DNA from: Ariolimax columbianus
Lineage: Eukaryota > Mollusca > Gastropoda > Stylommatophora > Arionidae
NCBI GenBank assembly: GCA_036924085.1
Contig: JAVGWX010000004.1
Location: forward strand, 77,921,090-77,985,089
DNA length: 64,000 nucleotides
Direction: 5' to 3'
Part shown: piece by piece, positions 10,080 to 21,594 of the stretch
Position numbering within the stretch: the stretch's first letter is position 1
How the letters are laid out: every line of letters starts with the position of its first letter
Translations under genes and position numbers: made by a program
Notes under the pieces: generated by a model
What the model saw: the letters and a program-made list of their open reading frames with translations, nothing else
Told to the model about the DNA's origin: nothing
The model's database searches: none

Positions 10080-10680
10080 TTTTCAGTCGTGTCTGACTAT
10101 AGGTTGATGCGACCTCGGAGTAGCAACTCTCTCCTGAGTTTTGGGTTTTCATTTTCCTTTCGGCGTTGTCTCTTCATTTCCCTGTGTTATCTCTTCACTT
10201 CCCTGTGTTGTCTCTTCACTTCGCTGTGTTGTCTCTTCACTTCCCTGTGTTGTTTCTTCACTTCGCTGTGTTGTCTCTTCACTTCCCTGTGTTGTCTCTT
10301 CACTTCCCTGTGTTGTCCCTTCATATCCCTGTGTTGTCTCTTCACTTCCCTGTGTTGTCCCTTCATATCCCTGTGTTGTCTCTTCACTTCGCTGTGCAGT
10401 CTCTTCACTTCCCTGTGTTGTTTCTTCACTTTGCTGTGTTGTCTCTTCACTTCCCTGTGTTGTCTCTTCACTTCCCTGTGTTGTCCCTTCATATCCCTGT
10501 GTTGTCTCTTCACTTGTTGTCTCTACACTTCCCTATGTTGTCTCTTCACTTCCCTGTGTTGTCTCATCACTTCCCTGTGTTGTCTCATCACTTCCATGTG
10601 TTGCATGAGGTTATGTTGGCACAGCCTGACGGGGCTCTTCAAGCTAGATCTCCATTTGGATCAGTCTGCAGTTATCATCC
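10080..10680 (+). mobile_element. Family C element, copy 1, carrying a 21-bp minisatellite
   Basis: Unique flanks enclose about 20 units of 21 bp (consensus cttcacttccctgtgttgtct). The left flank reads gtctgactataggttgatg and then gtagcaactctct; the right flank reads gatctccatttggatcag and then tctgcagtta. The same flanks and unit occur inverted at 54845-55196, so the array moves with its flanks. The unit is 7 codons long and lacks stops, which creates long open frames on both strands; these are not genes. Confidence 0.85.
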
Positions 10681-10726
10681 CAAGATATCCTATCCATATC
10701 CAGTCTTCAGTCCTTTTACGTGGGTT

Positions 10727-10991
10727 TTTTTTTTTGCCTTTTTTTTTTTTTTTTTGCGTTTGCCTAATTTCTCTATTCCCCAAGTCGTGTGCGTTGCACT
10801 GTGGTTTCTATTTTGCGCCTATCGGCTCAGTGCATCCGACTTCAGCATCAATTTTATGTATAGGTCTGCATCCTCCTGCATTTTCTAAGGGTTTGCTTCC
10901 CCGGGGTAACGGCCGGTGCTGTGATGGAGAAGGAACCCAGCACCTTCGAGTTGTGAGCTGTGTCACTTAAGCACTAGCCCACGCCGTCCCC
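10727..10991 (-). mobile_element. tRNA-derived SINE (family S1)
   Basis: The minus strand begins ggggacggcgtgggctagtg and continues into a tRNA-like head and a ~170-bp body, ending in a long A-tract (T-run at 10727-10755). A near-identical SINE lies at 15482-15754. In this copy the B-box region (ggttccttctcc) is damaged, so it is probably transcriptionally dead. Confidence 0.8.
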
Positions 10992-11540
10992 TACAGACAC
11001 ATGCGTTTTTGAACCACTGTGGTTGGCAAGCGTAATTATTGTAGAGGCAGACCAAAGCACGCATGGAGAAGAGAAAAACAAACATGAAGGAAGCAACGAA
11101 AATATGGTCAGAGCTGGAACTGGTGGTCAAGCCCGGAAGTCTCTGTGTGTAGTTTTTGGTGCGTGTAGTTTTTGGTGCGTGTAGTTTTTGGTGCCTGTAG
11201 TTTTTGATGACGTGTGCTTCACAGAGAGCAGAAACGGTTGGTTTTGATACATGTGTCATACACAAGAAGAGTACACCTCTCCGGGGAAAGAAACTAGAAA
11301 TGAATATCGAAGAAGCGACTCATAACTGAGTGCTTGCATCAGGGGCAGCGAACCAGAGCTGACCACGACCTTAGTCCACCTTTAAGCGATGGCGCTGAAA
11401 ACCGGCTGCACTATTGTAGACTGACTAAGAGCATTGGGAAGGCAAACCCGGTATCATCTATAAGATCCAGCTGACACCGAGTGTGTCAATCAGACAGGCG
11501 CAGATAACGTGGTCTCGATGTAAACTACGACACATCGTAA
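10992..11540. other. Unassigned intergenic DNA with a short tandem gtagtttttggtgc repeat
   Basis: Around 11150-11215 the phrase tgtagtttttggtgc(g/c) is repeated four times. Nothing else here is recognisable. Confidence 0.5.
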
Positions 11541-11547
11541 CGAACGC

Positions 11548-11765
11548 TGAAAAAAAGAAACAGAAGAAGAAGAAGATGATGAAGACAACGAAGAACAGGT
11601 AGAAGAAGAAGAAGACGTAGAAAGCGAAAAAGAAGTAGTAAAAGAAGAAAAAAAAGAAGAAAAAGAAGAATAAGAAGAAAAAAAGAAGAAAGAGGAGAAG
11701 AAGAAGAAGAAGAAAAAGAAGAAGAAAAAGAAGAAGAAGAAGAAGAAGAAGAAGAAGAAGAAGAA
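11548..11765 (+). repeat. GAA-rich purine tract
   Basis: About 220 bp of almost pure purine (gaa/aag triplets, more regular toward the right end). It is one of at least six such tracts in the window. Long (GAA)n tracts can form triplex DNA. The open frames across it are composition artefacts. Confidence 0.9.
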
Positions 11766-12039
11766 ACCAGATAAGTGGACATATGATATTGATAGTGTAC
11801 GTTGGTACGCAGAGTAAACCGTAGAGTTCTCGTTACTTCACATTTCGTTTCCTAGGGAGTTTATGGTCACAACTGTCACTCATGAATTGCTGCTGTTGTA
11901 CGCCATTTTCTATAGTTTGCCGTGGTAGAACTAGTTGCTTTAATTTTTAATAACCCCTCCACCTATCCTCCCCCCCCCCTCCCCCCGCCCCGTCCCCTCA
12001 CTACCTCTCGTTCGAAATTTGACCTACTCAGTAATCTCT

Positions 12040-12370
12040 TTCCTTGTGGGTTCCAATCCAGTGCATGTTTGTCATAATTGTAGATTTACACAAACCATCT
12101 AGAGTACGACCAGGAGACAATTCATTTGATGTTGATAAGCGTTTCGTTAGAAGCTTCCCACGTGCTGGACTCCAATCCACCACATGTCGTGCCATAATTA
12201 TAGATATACACAAACCATCAAGAGGACTGCAAGGAGAAAACTTCAATGGTAGAACTTTTAAACTTCTTGGACTCTAATCCACCACATGCCGTGCTATATT
12301 AATAGATTGACCCAAACTGGCAAGAGCACCGCACGGAGACATCTTCCATGGTGTAACCTCCAAAAGGCCT
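12040..12370 (+). repeat. Three diverged ~100-120-bp tandem units
   Basis: Units starting near 12050, 12170 and 12270 share tccaatccac.acatg, ata.tagat..acacaaacc and agg.gaca blocks. Divergence is high, so this is an old duplication. Confidence 0.6.
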
Positions 12371-12654
12371 TGCTCAGTTTAGACGACATCCCTTCGTGGA
12401 GCGCGTACGTGGAGGATTGTGCTTAGCGCCCGCTACTCACAGCACAAGCATAGTAATAAATACGCAATCTATTGACGCTCCCGTCTGTTTGGCTGTATAT
12501 GGATACCAGCTCTTCTGTTATAAAAGTTAAGGAAGGAGAAGGTCACCGCACTAAAATACACCAGAGGCCGTGGTCTTGTACTTTCAGATATGAGACCATG
12601 CTGGATCAGCGGTCTCGCCGCCATAATGAAGTTCAGCCTTTTCCAGGACAGGAC

Positions 12655-14340
12655 GGCAACCCCATAGGCTCAGCTTTGCTCCTTCTGGCCAGGAGCCCTA
12701 TAGTTTCTGTCTCAGCTCTGATTCCTCTGGCTAGATCTGTACACCAGCCTCATAGCTCAGTCTCAGCTCTGCTCCCTCTGGCTAGATCTGTATACCAGCC
12801 TCATAACTTCAGTCTCAGCTCTGCTTCCTCTGCCTAGATATGTACACCAGCCTCATAGCTCAGTCTCAGCTCTGCTCCCTCTGGCTAGATCTGTACCCCA
12901 GCTTCATAGCTTCAGCCTCAACTCTACTCCCTCTGGCTAGATCTGTACACCAGCCTCATAGCTCAGTCTCAGCTCTGCTCCCTCTGTTCAGGTCTGTACA
13001 CCAGCCTCATAGCTCAGTCTCAGCTCTTCTTCCTCTATTCAGGTCTGTACACCAGCCTCATAACTCAGTCTCAGCTCTTCTTCCTCTGTTCAGATCTGTA
13101 CACCAGCCGCATAGCTCAGCCTCAGCTCTGCTCCCTCTGTTCAGGTCTGTACACCAGCCTCACAGCTCAGCCTCAGCTATGCTCCCTCTGGCCAGGTCTG
13201 AACACCAGCCCCATAGCTCAGCCTCAGCTCTGATCCCTCTGGCCAGGTCTGTACACCAGCCTCATAGCTTAAGCCTCAACTCTGCTCCCTCTGGCTAGAT
13301 CTGTACACCAGCCTCATAGCTCAGTCTCAGCTCTGCTCCCTCTGTTCAGGTCTGTACACCAGCCTCATAGCTCAGTCTCAGCTCTGCTCCCTCTGTTCAG
13401 ATCTGTACACCAGCCACATAGCTCAGCCTCAGCTCTGCTCCCTCTGTTCAGGTCTGTACACCAGCCTCACAGCTCAGTCTCAGCTATGCTCCCTCTGGCC
13501 AGGTCTGAACACCAGCCCCATAGCTCAGCCTCAGCTCTGCTCCCTCTGGCCAGGTCTGTACACCAGCCTCATAGCTCAGTCTCAGCTCTTCTTCCTCTGC
13601 AGGTCTAGACGTCCGCCCTTAAGCTTCAGACTCAGCTCTTCTCTTTTTTGAGCACGTCTGGACAGCAGCCTTATAGCTTCAGCCTCCGCTATGCTCCCTC
13701 TGACTCCGTTTGGACGGCAGACCTAGAGCTACAGCCTCAGCTCTGCTCCCACTTGACACGTCTGGCCGGCAAACCTATAGCTACATCCTCAGCTCTGCTC
13801 CCACTTGCCACGTCTGGACGGCAGACCTATAGCTACAGCCGCAGCTCTGCTCCCACTTGCCACGCCTGGACGGCAGACCTATAGCTTCAGCCTTAGAGCT
13901 GTTCCCTCTGGCCAGGAGCCCTACAGCTTCTGCCTCAGCTCTGCTCCCACTGGCCAAGTCTTGACAGCAGCTCCATAGCTTCAGCTCTCGCTAGGTTTGG
14001 CGTTGTTTAATCTATGTAAGCTGGGCTGTCTTCTATGATCTTGCTAGATCTGTAGCCACGTCGCCATGACCAAGTTCAGTCTTTTCCAGATTAGACACCA
14101 GCCCCGTAGCTTCTGTCTCAGTCCTGCTACCTCTGGTCAGGTCTGGACACCAGCTCCGTAGCGTCTACCTCAGCTCTGCTCTCTCTGGTCAGGTTTGAAC
14201 ACCAGCCCCGTAGCCTCTACCTCAGTTCTGCTACCTCTGGCCAGGTCTGGACACCAGCCCCGTAGCTTCTGCCTCAGTTTTGCTACCTCTGGTCAGGTCT
14301 GGGCACCAGCCCCGTAGCTTCTGCTTCAGTTCTGCTTCGT
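12655..14340 (+). repeat. 51-bp minisatellite with degenerate right half
   Basis: From about 12690 to 13610 units of ~51 bp repeat (ctctgctccctctggctaga / tctgtacaccagcctcatag). Beyond 13610 the units become irregular (accagccccgtagcttctg variants) and fade out near 14340. Because 51 is divisible by three, a 17-residue peptide repeat appears in some frames. Stops interrupt it at several places, which argues against a gene. Confidence 0.9.
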
Positions 14341-14687
14341 CCAGTTTTGCGTCGTAAGTCGTTGTGGACTTGGAAGTCTTGTAGGATCATGCTATATCAG
14401 CAGCACCGCCACCAGGACAGAGTTCACATGACTTTTCTAGGTCTGGATGGCAGTTCCATAGTGTCTAGACCTACTAGTCCACAATGGCTTGCTCTCAGGC
14501 TGAACAAAGTAGTTTGTTGCTTTTTTTGAAGGGCATTAGGCCTCGTCCAATTAAGTTTCTCACACTTCATCCCCAACAACAGTGGTAGTTATATGACTGC
14601 TTGTACCGACTTAACTTCTTCGTAGTAGTGAGAGACAAATAAAGCCAAAAATATCAGAACCGCATGTAAGACACCGGTCTACCTTTA

Positions 14688-14942
14688 GGGCCTCAGTGGT
14701 CTCGAGGTAAGGTGTCCGCCTCGGGTGCCGGAGGTCGCTGGTTTGAATCACCGTGGAGACCGGGATTTTTTTCAAGCCGATCTTCTGGCAAAAAATACGA
14801 CGATCTCTGGGTAGTGAGATCGGACTGCCGTGGTCCGTTCAAAATTCCTTGGCACTTGTTAATCGACAAGAGTAGGCTTAACGGCCACTGCCCGGACAAA
14901 TTCAAGTTAAAAATTTACCCAAGTTATTTGTACCTTTCCTAA
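14688..14942 (+). mobile_element. tRNA-derived SINE (family S2)
   Basis: The head reads gggcctcagtggtctcgagg then taaggtgtccgcctcgggtg, with a B-box-like ggtttgaatcacc about 60 bases in, as in tRNA-derived SINEs. A body of ~180 bp follows (aagccgatcttctggcaaa ... ggcttaacggccactgcc). RNA polymerase III would start just upstream. The B box deviates from GGTTCGAATCC, so activity is doubtful. Confidence 0.75.
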
Positions 14943-15135
14943 GGTAACTGGCTGTGGATCTATTTAGCTCTAGTTTTTGAGTCTATTAAGATGGACTCGC
15001 ACATCGTACAAACCACCCTCCAAGAAACTGGTTGTATACATATTATGTAGAGTCTTCTAAACCAGTATAAAGACGTTAAGTTGAATTCATCAGCACGCTT
15101 GGGATGGAAGGGCAGTCTACCACTTAACGCGCCTT

Positions 15136-15912
15136 TCAGGTCAGATCATCACGTAACCGGTGAGGTCGTTGGGGCACACATGAAGACATCCTCACCATCC
15201 CACGCCTCCTGTCAGCGACCGCAGACTGTGCCTCTTCTGGTCGGAGATTGGTCCATTCTTTTATGTTGTCCTCCCATCTCTTTTTGGGCCGGCCTCTTCG
15301 TCGTCTGCCTTGCTCCTTTCCGTGGAGGATCGTATTTGTAAGACCATTTGATCTCGATATGTAACCGTACCAAGCGAGTTTCCTTCTTTTGACAGTTGCC
15401 AAAAGGTCTTTAAAAGACACTATTGCTGTTGTAATTCTATCTCGTTTTTCCTCATTTGTAACTCGATCTTTGTACTTGAGGTTTTTTTTTTTTGTTGTTA
15501 TTTATTTTATTTTTTTTGCGTTCGCCTAATTTCTGTAATCCCCAAGGTGGTGTGCGTTGCACTGTAGTTTTTATTTTGCGCCTGTCGGCCCAGTGCATTC
15601 GACTTCAGCATGCATTTTATAAAAGGGTCTGCTTCCTCCTGCATTTTCTAAGGGTTTGCTTCCCCGGGGTAACGGCCGGTGCTGTGATGGGGATCGAACT
15701 CAGCACCTTCGGATTGTGAGCCGTGCCACTTTACCACTAGGCCACGCCGTCCCCTTATATGTGACGTTTAAAATTCTTTGGAAACATCTCATCTCCAAGG
15801 CCTGTATCCTTTGCTGAAAATCAGTTGTAACTGCCCATGTCTCAAAGCATATAGGAATATTGACAGGACCAGTGTACGCATTAATCTGATTTTCGTGCCT
15901 TTCAGGACGCAC
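15136..15912 (-). pseudogene. LINE reverse-transcriptase C-terminal relic, split by a SINE
   Basis: Minus-strand translation at 15912-15770 gives FETWAVTTDFQQRIQALEMR then CFQRILNVTYK. It resumes at ~15470 with the YKDRVTNEE-type sequence and continues as LLATVKRRKLAWYGYISRSN, then RRRGRPKKRWEDNIKEWT. This is the thumb/C-terminal part of a LINE RT. The same family lies at 19260-19790, where the reading is continuous (NVTYKDRVTNEE), so the sequence between is an insertion. Confidence 0.85.
15482..15754 (-). mobile_element. tRNA-derived SINE (family S1) nested in the LINE relic
   Basis: The minus strand reads ggggacggcgtggcctagtg (A box: GGCCTAGTGGTAAAG), then gagttcgatcccc (B box, 15691-15702), a body, and an A-rich tail at 15482-15520. 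The insertion point in the LINE is within NVTYKDRV. Flanking sequences cgtcacatataag and cctcaagtacaaag look like a decayed target duplication. Both polymerase III boxes are good matches. Confidence 0.88.
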
Positions 15913-15995
15913 AAAATGGTAAGCTTACTCATTGCAGGCATTTGGCAACAACAACAACAACAACAAAAACAACAACAACATCAACAACAACAACA
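15895..15995 (+). mobile_element. Family B element, 3'-end fragment with (CAA)n tail
   Basis: This carries only the end of family B (caggacgcacaaaatggtaa / cttactcattgcaggcattt) followed by (caa)n. It may be a severely truncated insertion. Confidence 0.7.
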
Positions 15996-16044
15996 GCCTT
16001 CTAATCTAACCTACTTCAGATCGGAAGCAACCTTGATATTCCTG

Positions 16045-16362
16045 GGAAACTGAGACTCTAGTCCGGTCAGGCACATTATACTGACCAAGACCATTATCTC
16101 TTTTCCATGTAGTCTTCCCTGTAAAGAGGCTGTTTTCAAGGCAGCCTGGCTGACGATATGTGGATCGACATCATCCCCGTAGTAGTGAGCGTCACGCAGA
16201 TGGATCCAAGCAAAGCACAACCAACTGGTAGCCACAGTTCACCTTTAAAAACACGCTCATGATGTGAGGAAAGCTACTACAACCGGCTACTTAACGTCCT
16301 TTTCAAGCCGCACAAAAGGGTGAACATACTCATTGTGGGCATTAAACAACAACAGCAAATAC
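16045..16362 (+). mobile_element. Family B dispersed element
   Basis: Shared blocks are ggtcaggcacattatactga, ccaagaccat, aggcagcctggctgacga, gtagtagtgagcgtcacgca, acgctcatgatgtgagga and cgcacaaaagggtgaacata, then attaaacaacaacagc. Seven copies occur in the window on both strands. It has no coding potential. The (CAA)n end suggests reverse-transcription-based mobility. Confidence 0.78.
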
Positions 16363-17020
16363 AGACTTATTATTCCACAGACATTGCGGACCACGTGAAT
16401 ACAACACGTGGGCCGCAACAAACAGTCTTTATTTAAGACTCCTCACAAAAATATGCTCATTTATATGAACAATCGTTACTTTTTTTCGACTACACAGAAG
16501 CGTAGATAGACAGAAAGTTAAAGTTATAATATTGATTTCTTTTTTAAAGCAGAGATAATTGAAAATGAAAACATACCGAAGTAAAATATAATAAAGCAAG
16601 GAAACGCAGATTGGAAATATTATGAGGGGCTATATCCATGAGTAAACACCGGAACCTTTTGAAAAGACATGGAATGCGTTCAAGTAATTACGGAGTCTAC
16701 ACTTTATGAAAGGTTCATTGATTTTATTTGTTCTGAACCGGCCCCACGGAGCGCGAGCTTTCAACAGCCCTGGCCTCCTGAATATAACGCCCCTTTGTTC
16801 CTCCGCAGAGGTTACACAAAGCCCAAAAGCTGGGGCTTCTGTATCTATTTTTATTTTGATCTCAGCCAATGACAACAGTTGGGACATCTGCCGCTATTAG
16901 TTTAATAGGTCAGCTAATAAGTATGCAGGTCACGTGACCCACTCTAGTGATAGACAATGAGTCATGGATGGGGATACTCTGATTCATGTTATGTATATAT
17001 ATACCTATATAAATATATGC
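16363..17020. other. Unassigned DNA
   Basis: A moderately GC-rich segment at 16730-16870 is flanked by AT-rich DNA. I see no motif, repeat or gene I can name. Confidence 0.4.
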
Positions 17021-17021
17021 A

Positions 17022-17107
<86 letters not shown>

Positions 17108-17132
17108 CCTACCTACCTATCTACCTACCTAC

Positions 17133-17167
<35 letters not shown>

Positions 17168-17203
17168 ATCTATCTAATCTATATGTCTATATATATATAT
17201 ATA

Positions 17204-17255
<52 letters not shown>
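17021..17255 (+). repeat. (CTAT)n then (TA)n microsatellites
   Basis: Roughly 150 bp of ctat tetramers with a few cctac variants, followed by about 70 bp of alternating ta. Confidence 0.97.
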
Positions 17256-17257
<2 letters not shown>

Positions 17258-17640
17258 CTGTGTGTGTGTATGTGAGTGTCTTGTTTGAAATAAAGGTTTA
17301 CCTTTCTGGATTTTACTGTCGAAGGCACGCCCTTTTCCATCCCCGCCCGTAGTCCTTTGGGCTATATCATACAAAGAAAGTATTCTCCAGTGTATGGATG
17401 CCTCTGTGTATTTGTTTGTAATGTGTTCTTCTATGGTCATATTTAATATATAATAAGGTAGCCCTTAGTAGGCACACCAGTCAGGGATGGAGCGTTAGGG
17501 ACATTATAATACAAGCCTTCCGTTGTATGTGAAGGGGGGGCAATTACCTTTCTCGCTGCCTTCATTTCCCTAAGAGTAAGTCAGTTACCATTATTCAGCT
17601 GGGTCGATCAACAGAGAATATCAAATTTGAAGTATAAAAT
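17256..17640. other. Unassigned DNA
   Basis: No gene or element recognised; a short gggggggg run lies at 17532. Confidence 0.4.
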
Positions 17641-17670
17641 CAATGGCGAGTATGTTAAACAGATATACAC

Positions 17671-18560
17671 ACACACACATCGACACACTGGCCAATATGT
17701 TCACATTACAGATACACACACGCATCTATACACTGGCCAATATGTTCACATTACAGATACACACACGCATCTATACACTGGTAATGGTTAAGATTACAGA
17801 TACATACACGCATCGACACACTGGCCAATATGTTCACATTACAGATACACACACGCATCTATACACTGGTAATGGTTAAGATTACAGATACATACACGCA
17901 TCGACACACTGGCCAATATGTTCACATTACAGATACACACACGCATCTACACACTGGCCAATATGTTCACATTACAGATACACACACGCATCTATACACT
18001 GGTAATGGTTAAGATTACAGATACATACACGCATCGACACACTGGCCAATATGTTCACATTACAGATACACACACGCATCTATACACTGGTAATGGTTAA
18101 GATTACAGATACATACACGCATCGACACACTGGCCAATATGTTCACATTACAGATACACACACGCATCGACACACTGGCCAATATGTTCACATTACAGAT
18201 ACACACATGCATCGACACACTGGCCAATATGTTCAAATTACAGATACACACACGCATCTATACACTGGTAATGGTTAAGATTACAGATACACACATGCAT
18301 CGATGCACTGGCCAATATGTTCACATTACAGATACACACACGCATCGACACACTGGCCAATATGTTCACATTACAGATACACACATGCATCGACACACTG
18401 GCCAATATGTTCAAATTACAGATACACACACGCATCTATACACTGGTAATGGTTCAGATTACAGATACATACATGCATCGATGCACTGGCCAATATGTTC
18501 ACATTACAGATACACACATGCATCTATACACTGGTAATGGTTCAGATTACAAATAGTAAG
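17671..18560 (+). repeat. ~44-bp minisatellite with two unit types
   Basis: Units are 43-45 bp. Type one contains cactggccaatatgttcaca; type two contains cactggtaatggttaagatt. Both then share ttacagatacacacacgcat. Types one and two alternate in short blocks, giving a higher-order pattern. The degenerate edge continues to about 18850. Peptide-like frames here arise from the repeat only. Confidence 0.92.
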
Positions 18561-19070
18561 TTCATACACTGGTTAATACGTCCACTTTACAGACAGATAC
18601 ACACACGCATTTATACACTGGTCAATAGTCCAGATTACAAACAGATGCACACATACATCCATACAATGGCCAATACGCCCAAATTACAGGTGCAAACGCC
18701 CCTATATACTGACAAATATGTCCACTTTACAAACAAATACACATACGAATTCATACACTGGTTAATACGTCATCATTACAGATACACAAACGCATCGATT
18801 TACTGGTTAATACGTCGACGTTACAAACAGATACACACACTGACCAATACGACCTCATACCGCCCAGGTCAGGGGTAGAAATAGGGATGCTTTCGATAGT
18901 AGAAAACAATGTTAAACGTTCAGTCTTGTGGCAACCTCGTCAAATTATTTTCAATTATTATTATTTGGATCACACCAGGTGCGTTGTCGAGAGAAATGAG
19001 TTCTTACCTCGCTGCTTTTCAGACTTATGTATATATGTATGTGTGTATGTATATAGAGAGAGTGAGAGGA

Positions 19071-19072
<2 letters not shown>

Positions 19073-19145
<73 letters not shown>
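19073..19145 (+). repeat. (AG)n microsatellite
   Basis: About 70 bp of pure ag dinucleotide. Confidence 0.98.
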
Positions 19146-19147
<2 letters not shown>

Positions 19148-19159
19148 CAGATACTAAGA

Positions 19160-19790
19160 AACCAAGTCACTCACAGAGCAATGGCACGGCGAGTACTAAA
19201 ACTTTCAAAACGGGATAAGATTCGAAACTAGATGGACTGACCAAAGAGCTAGGCCTGCATTGGTCAGTATTGAAAAAAATCGGGCCGCATACAGTGGCTT
19301 CCTCGCATACAGCACCTTCACGAAAATCAGATTAATGCGTTCACTGGTCCTGTTAATATTCCTCTATGCTTGTGAGACATGGACAGTTACAGCTGACCTT
19401 CAACGAAGGATACAGGCCTTGGAGATGAGATGTTTCCGAAGACTTTTAAACGTCACGTACAAAGATCGAGTTACAAATGAGGAAATACGAGATAGAATTA
19501 GAACAGCGATAGGGCCTTTTGAAGACTTCTTAGTGACTGTCAAAAGAAGGAAACTCGCTTGGTACGGTCACATATCGAGATCAAATGGTCTTGCAAATAC
19601 GATCCTCCACGGAAAGGTGCATGGCAGACGATGAAGAGGCCGTCCCAAAAAAGAGATGGGAGGACAACATACAAGAATGGACCAATCTCCGACCAGAAGA
19701 GCCACAGGCAGCGGCCGCTGACAGAGAAGGGTAGCGTGGAGTTGTGGGGATGTCTTCATGTGTGCCCCGATCACCTCACTGAATGACCTG
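19160..19790 (+). pseudogene. LINE RT C-terminal relics
   Basis: At 19170-19230 a short piece reads ITHRAMARRVLKLSKRDKIRN, cut to a stop. At 19310-19790 a longer piece reads LIFLYACETWTVTADLQRRI, QALEMRCFRRLLNVTYKDRV, VKRRKLAWYGHISRSNGLA, then after a stop RGRPKKRWEDNIQEWTNL. This is the thumb/C-terminal tail of two LINE RTs. The second is the same family as 15136-15912. A TGA at ~19633 breaks it. Confidence 0.85.
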
Positions 19791-19854
19791 ACCTGACCTC
19801 ACATACGGCACATCTGCCGGACTTACGCCGATGATAATGTGATAATTTGATGTT

Positions 19855-19887
19855 TGTGTGTGTGAGTGTGTGTGTGTGTGAGTGTGT

Positions 19888-19918
<31 letters not shown>

Positions 19919-20640
19919 AGTGTGTGTGAGTGTGTGAGTGTGTGTGTGTGTGAGTGTGTGTGAGAGAGAGAGAGAGAGAGTACTGAATTCTTGCTACATA
20001 CACATACGTATGTGTGTGTGTGTGTGTGTGTGGTGTGTGGGTGTTTTTGGGTGTGTGCATGTTGGTGGGGGTGGGGGTTGGATGTTTTTTGGGTGGATGT
20101 GTGTGTTGGTATGTGGGTGGGAGGGTGTTTTTGGGTATGCATGGATGTGTGGAGTGGGGGGGGGGGTGGAGTTGAACTTGTGGTCAGGTGGGTTTGGGTG
20201 TGTCTGTGCGTGGATGTGTGTGTTGGTATATGGGTGGGTGGGTGTTTTTGGGTATGCGTGGATGTGTGGAGGGGGGGGGGGGGTTGAACTTGTGGTCAGG
20301 TGGGTTTGGGTGTGTCTGTGCGTGGATGTGTGTTTGTGGGTTTTGGATTCGATGGGCTTGGGTGTGTGTGGTTTGGTGTGGGTGTGTGTGGGTAGATGCA
20401 TATGTGTGGGTGGATGTATGTGTGTGTGGGTAGGTGGGTGGATGGATGGGTGGGAGTATTTGTATGTGGGTGGGTGGTTCGGTGTGTGTGTGTGTATGTT
20501 TATTTGTGAGTGTGTGGGTGGGTTGGTGTGTGTGGATTGAGTGGGCGTGGATTGGGCTTGGTTATGTAGGTGTCTGGATGGGTACTTGCGTTTTAGGTGG
20601 GATTGCGATGTGTGTGTGTGTGTGTGGGGGGGGGGGGGGG
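19855..20640 (+). repeat. GT-rich low-complexity tract
   Basis: (tg)n with tgag interruptions to 19960, a short (ag)n, then ~600 bp of irregular gtgtg/gggtg sequence ending in a run of G at 20626-20640. The local duplication around 20150-20300 (gttgaacttgtggtcaggtg) shows slippage. Open frames across it are composition artefacts. Confidence 0.92.
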
Positions 20641-20697
20641 TGAAGATCTTGTGGGGAGAACTGAATGTCAACAATTCTGAATTCTTTGTAATACTTC

Positions 20698-20875
20698 TGG
20701 ACAGCGTAATGGTAGAGCGCTCGTTTTTTATTGTAAAGGTACCATGTTCGAATCCCGATAATTATACGGTGCAGTTAACTCAGCTGCAAATGCGCACCTA
20801 TCTCACTGTAGGAGAAGGAAAGGAGGCGAGGAAGGAGACTAGTCACCCTTCAAATAAGCAGTGACCTCGTACCAA
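20698..20875 (+). mobile_element. tRNA-derived SINE-like element (family S3)
   Basis: The head reads acagcgtaatggtagagcgc (A-box-like) and gttcgaatccc (B box, 20746-20756), spaced as in tRNA. Sequence after it does not continue as a tRNA acceptor stem, so it is a SINE head rather than a tRNA gene. Confidence 0.65.
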
Positions 20876-20999
20876 CACTTGATCCACGACTGCGGTGTTT
20901 AGTAGGGCTGTTTCTTTAACCAGTTACGTTATCGTAAATCTTACTTATTTTTACTACGATGTTTATTCACTACGACAGAGCAACGTTTGTTTCATCACT

Positions 21000-21298
21000 T
21001 TTATTAGTTAGTTATTTATTTAGTTAGTTAGTTAATTTGTTAGATAGTTAGTCAGTTAGTCAGTTAATCAGTTAGTTAGTCAGTTAGTTAGTTAGTCAGT
21101 TAGTCAGTTAGTAAGTTAGTCAGTTAGTCAGCTAGTCAGTTAGTCAGTTAATCAGTTAGTTAGTCAGTTAATTGGTTAGATAGTTGGTTAGTTTGTTAGT
21201 CAGTCAGTCAGTTAATTAGTTAGTTAGTCAGTTAGTCAGTTAGTCAGTTAATTAGTTAGTCAGTTAGTTAGTTAGTCAGTTAATCAGTTACTCATTTG

Positions 21299-21340
<42 letters not shown>
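21000..21340 (+). repeat. TTAG/TCAG tetramer tract
   Basis: About 340 bp of agtt and agtc tetramers (ttagttagtcagttagtcag-like). It is not the telomeric hexamer. Confidence 0.95.
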
Positions 21341-21525
21341 GTTCTATCACTTATGTCTTTCCTGATAACACCGATGACCTTCCTCAAGCACTTCATTTCA
21401 CACATCGAAATTCTGCTCTCATGTGCCCTGAACAGAGAACATGTTTGGCACTGGTAGTACAGAGTCGGCATAAATATACTGTTTATCAGTTGTTGCTTTG
21501 TTGCCAGACCAAAATCCAAACAAGG
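21340..21525 (-). pseudogene. LINE RT C-terminal relic
   Basis: Minus-strand translation gives TKQQLINSIFMPTLYYQCQT, then HESRISMCEMKCLRKVIGVI. This matches the thumb region of a LINE RT of the type also seen at 42870-43440. Only ~60 residues remain. Confidence 0.75.
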
Positions 21526-21594
21526 GCCATAAAAAGACTCTCAGTGATGTACAAGCAGGCTGGTACATCTTGAGGGGGGGGGGGGGGGGGGGCT

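Noticed and set aside
10089..10970. A 293-residue Cys/Phe-rich protein
   Set aside because: It is the 21-bp array read in frame; long frames occur in other frames and on the opposite strand over the same bases.
11525..11782. Serine-rich or Glu/Lys-rich proteins across GAA tracts (also 23990, 32797, 49713, 52298)
   Set aside because: Homopolymer-like composition from GAA/TTC triplets with no flanking domains.
20698..20770. A true tRNA gene
   Set aside because: A and B boxes are present but the acceptor stem cannot pair and the sequence continues as a SINE-like body.
21000..21340. Interstitial telomeric repeat
   Set aside because: The unit is ttag/tcag tetramer, not the animal ttaggg hexamer.
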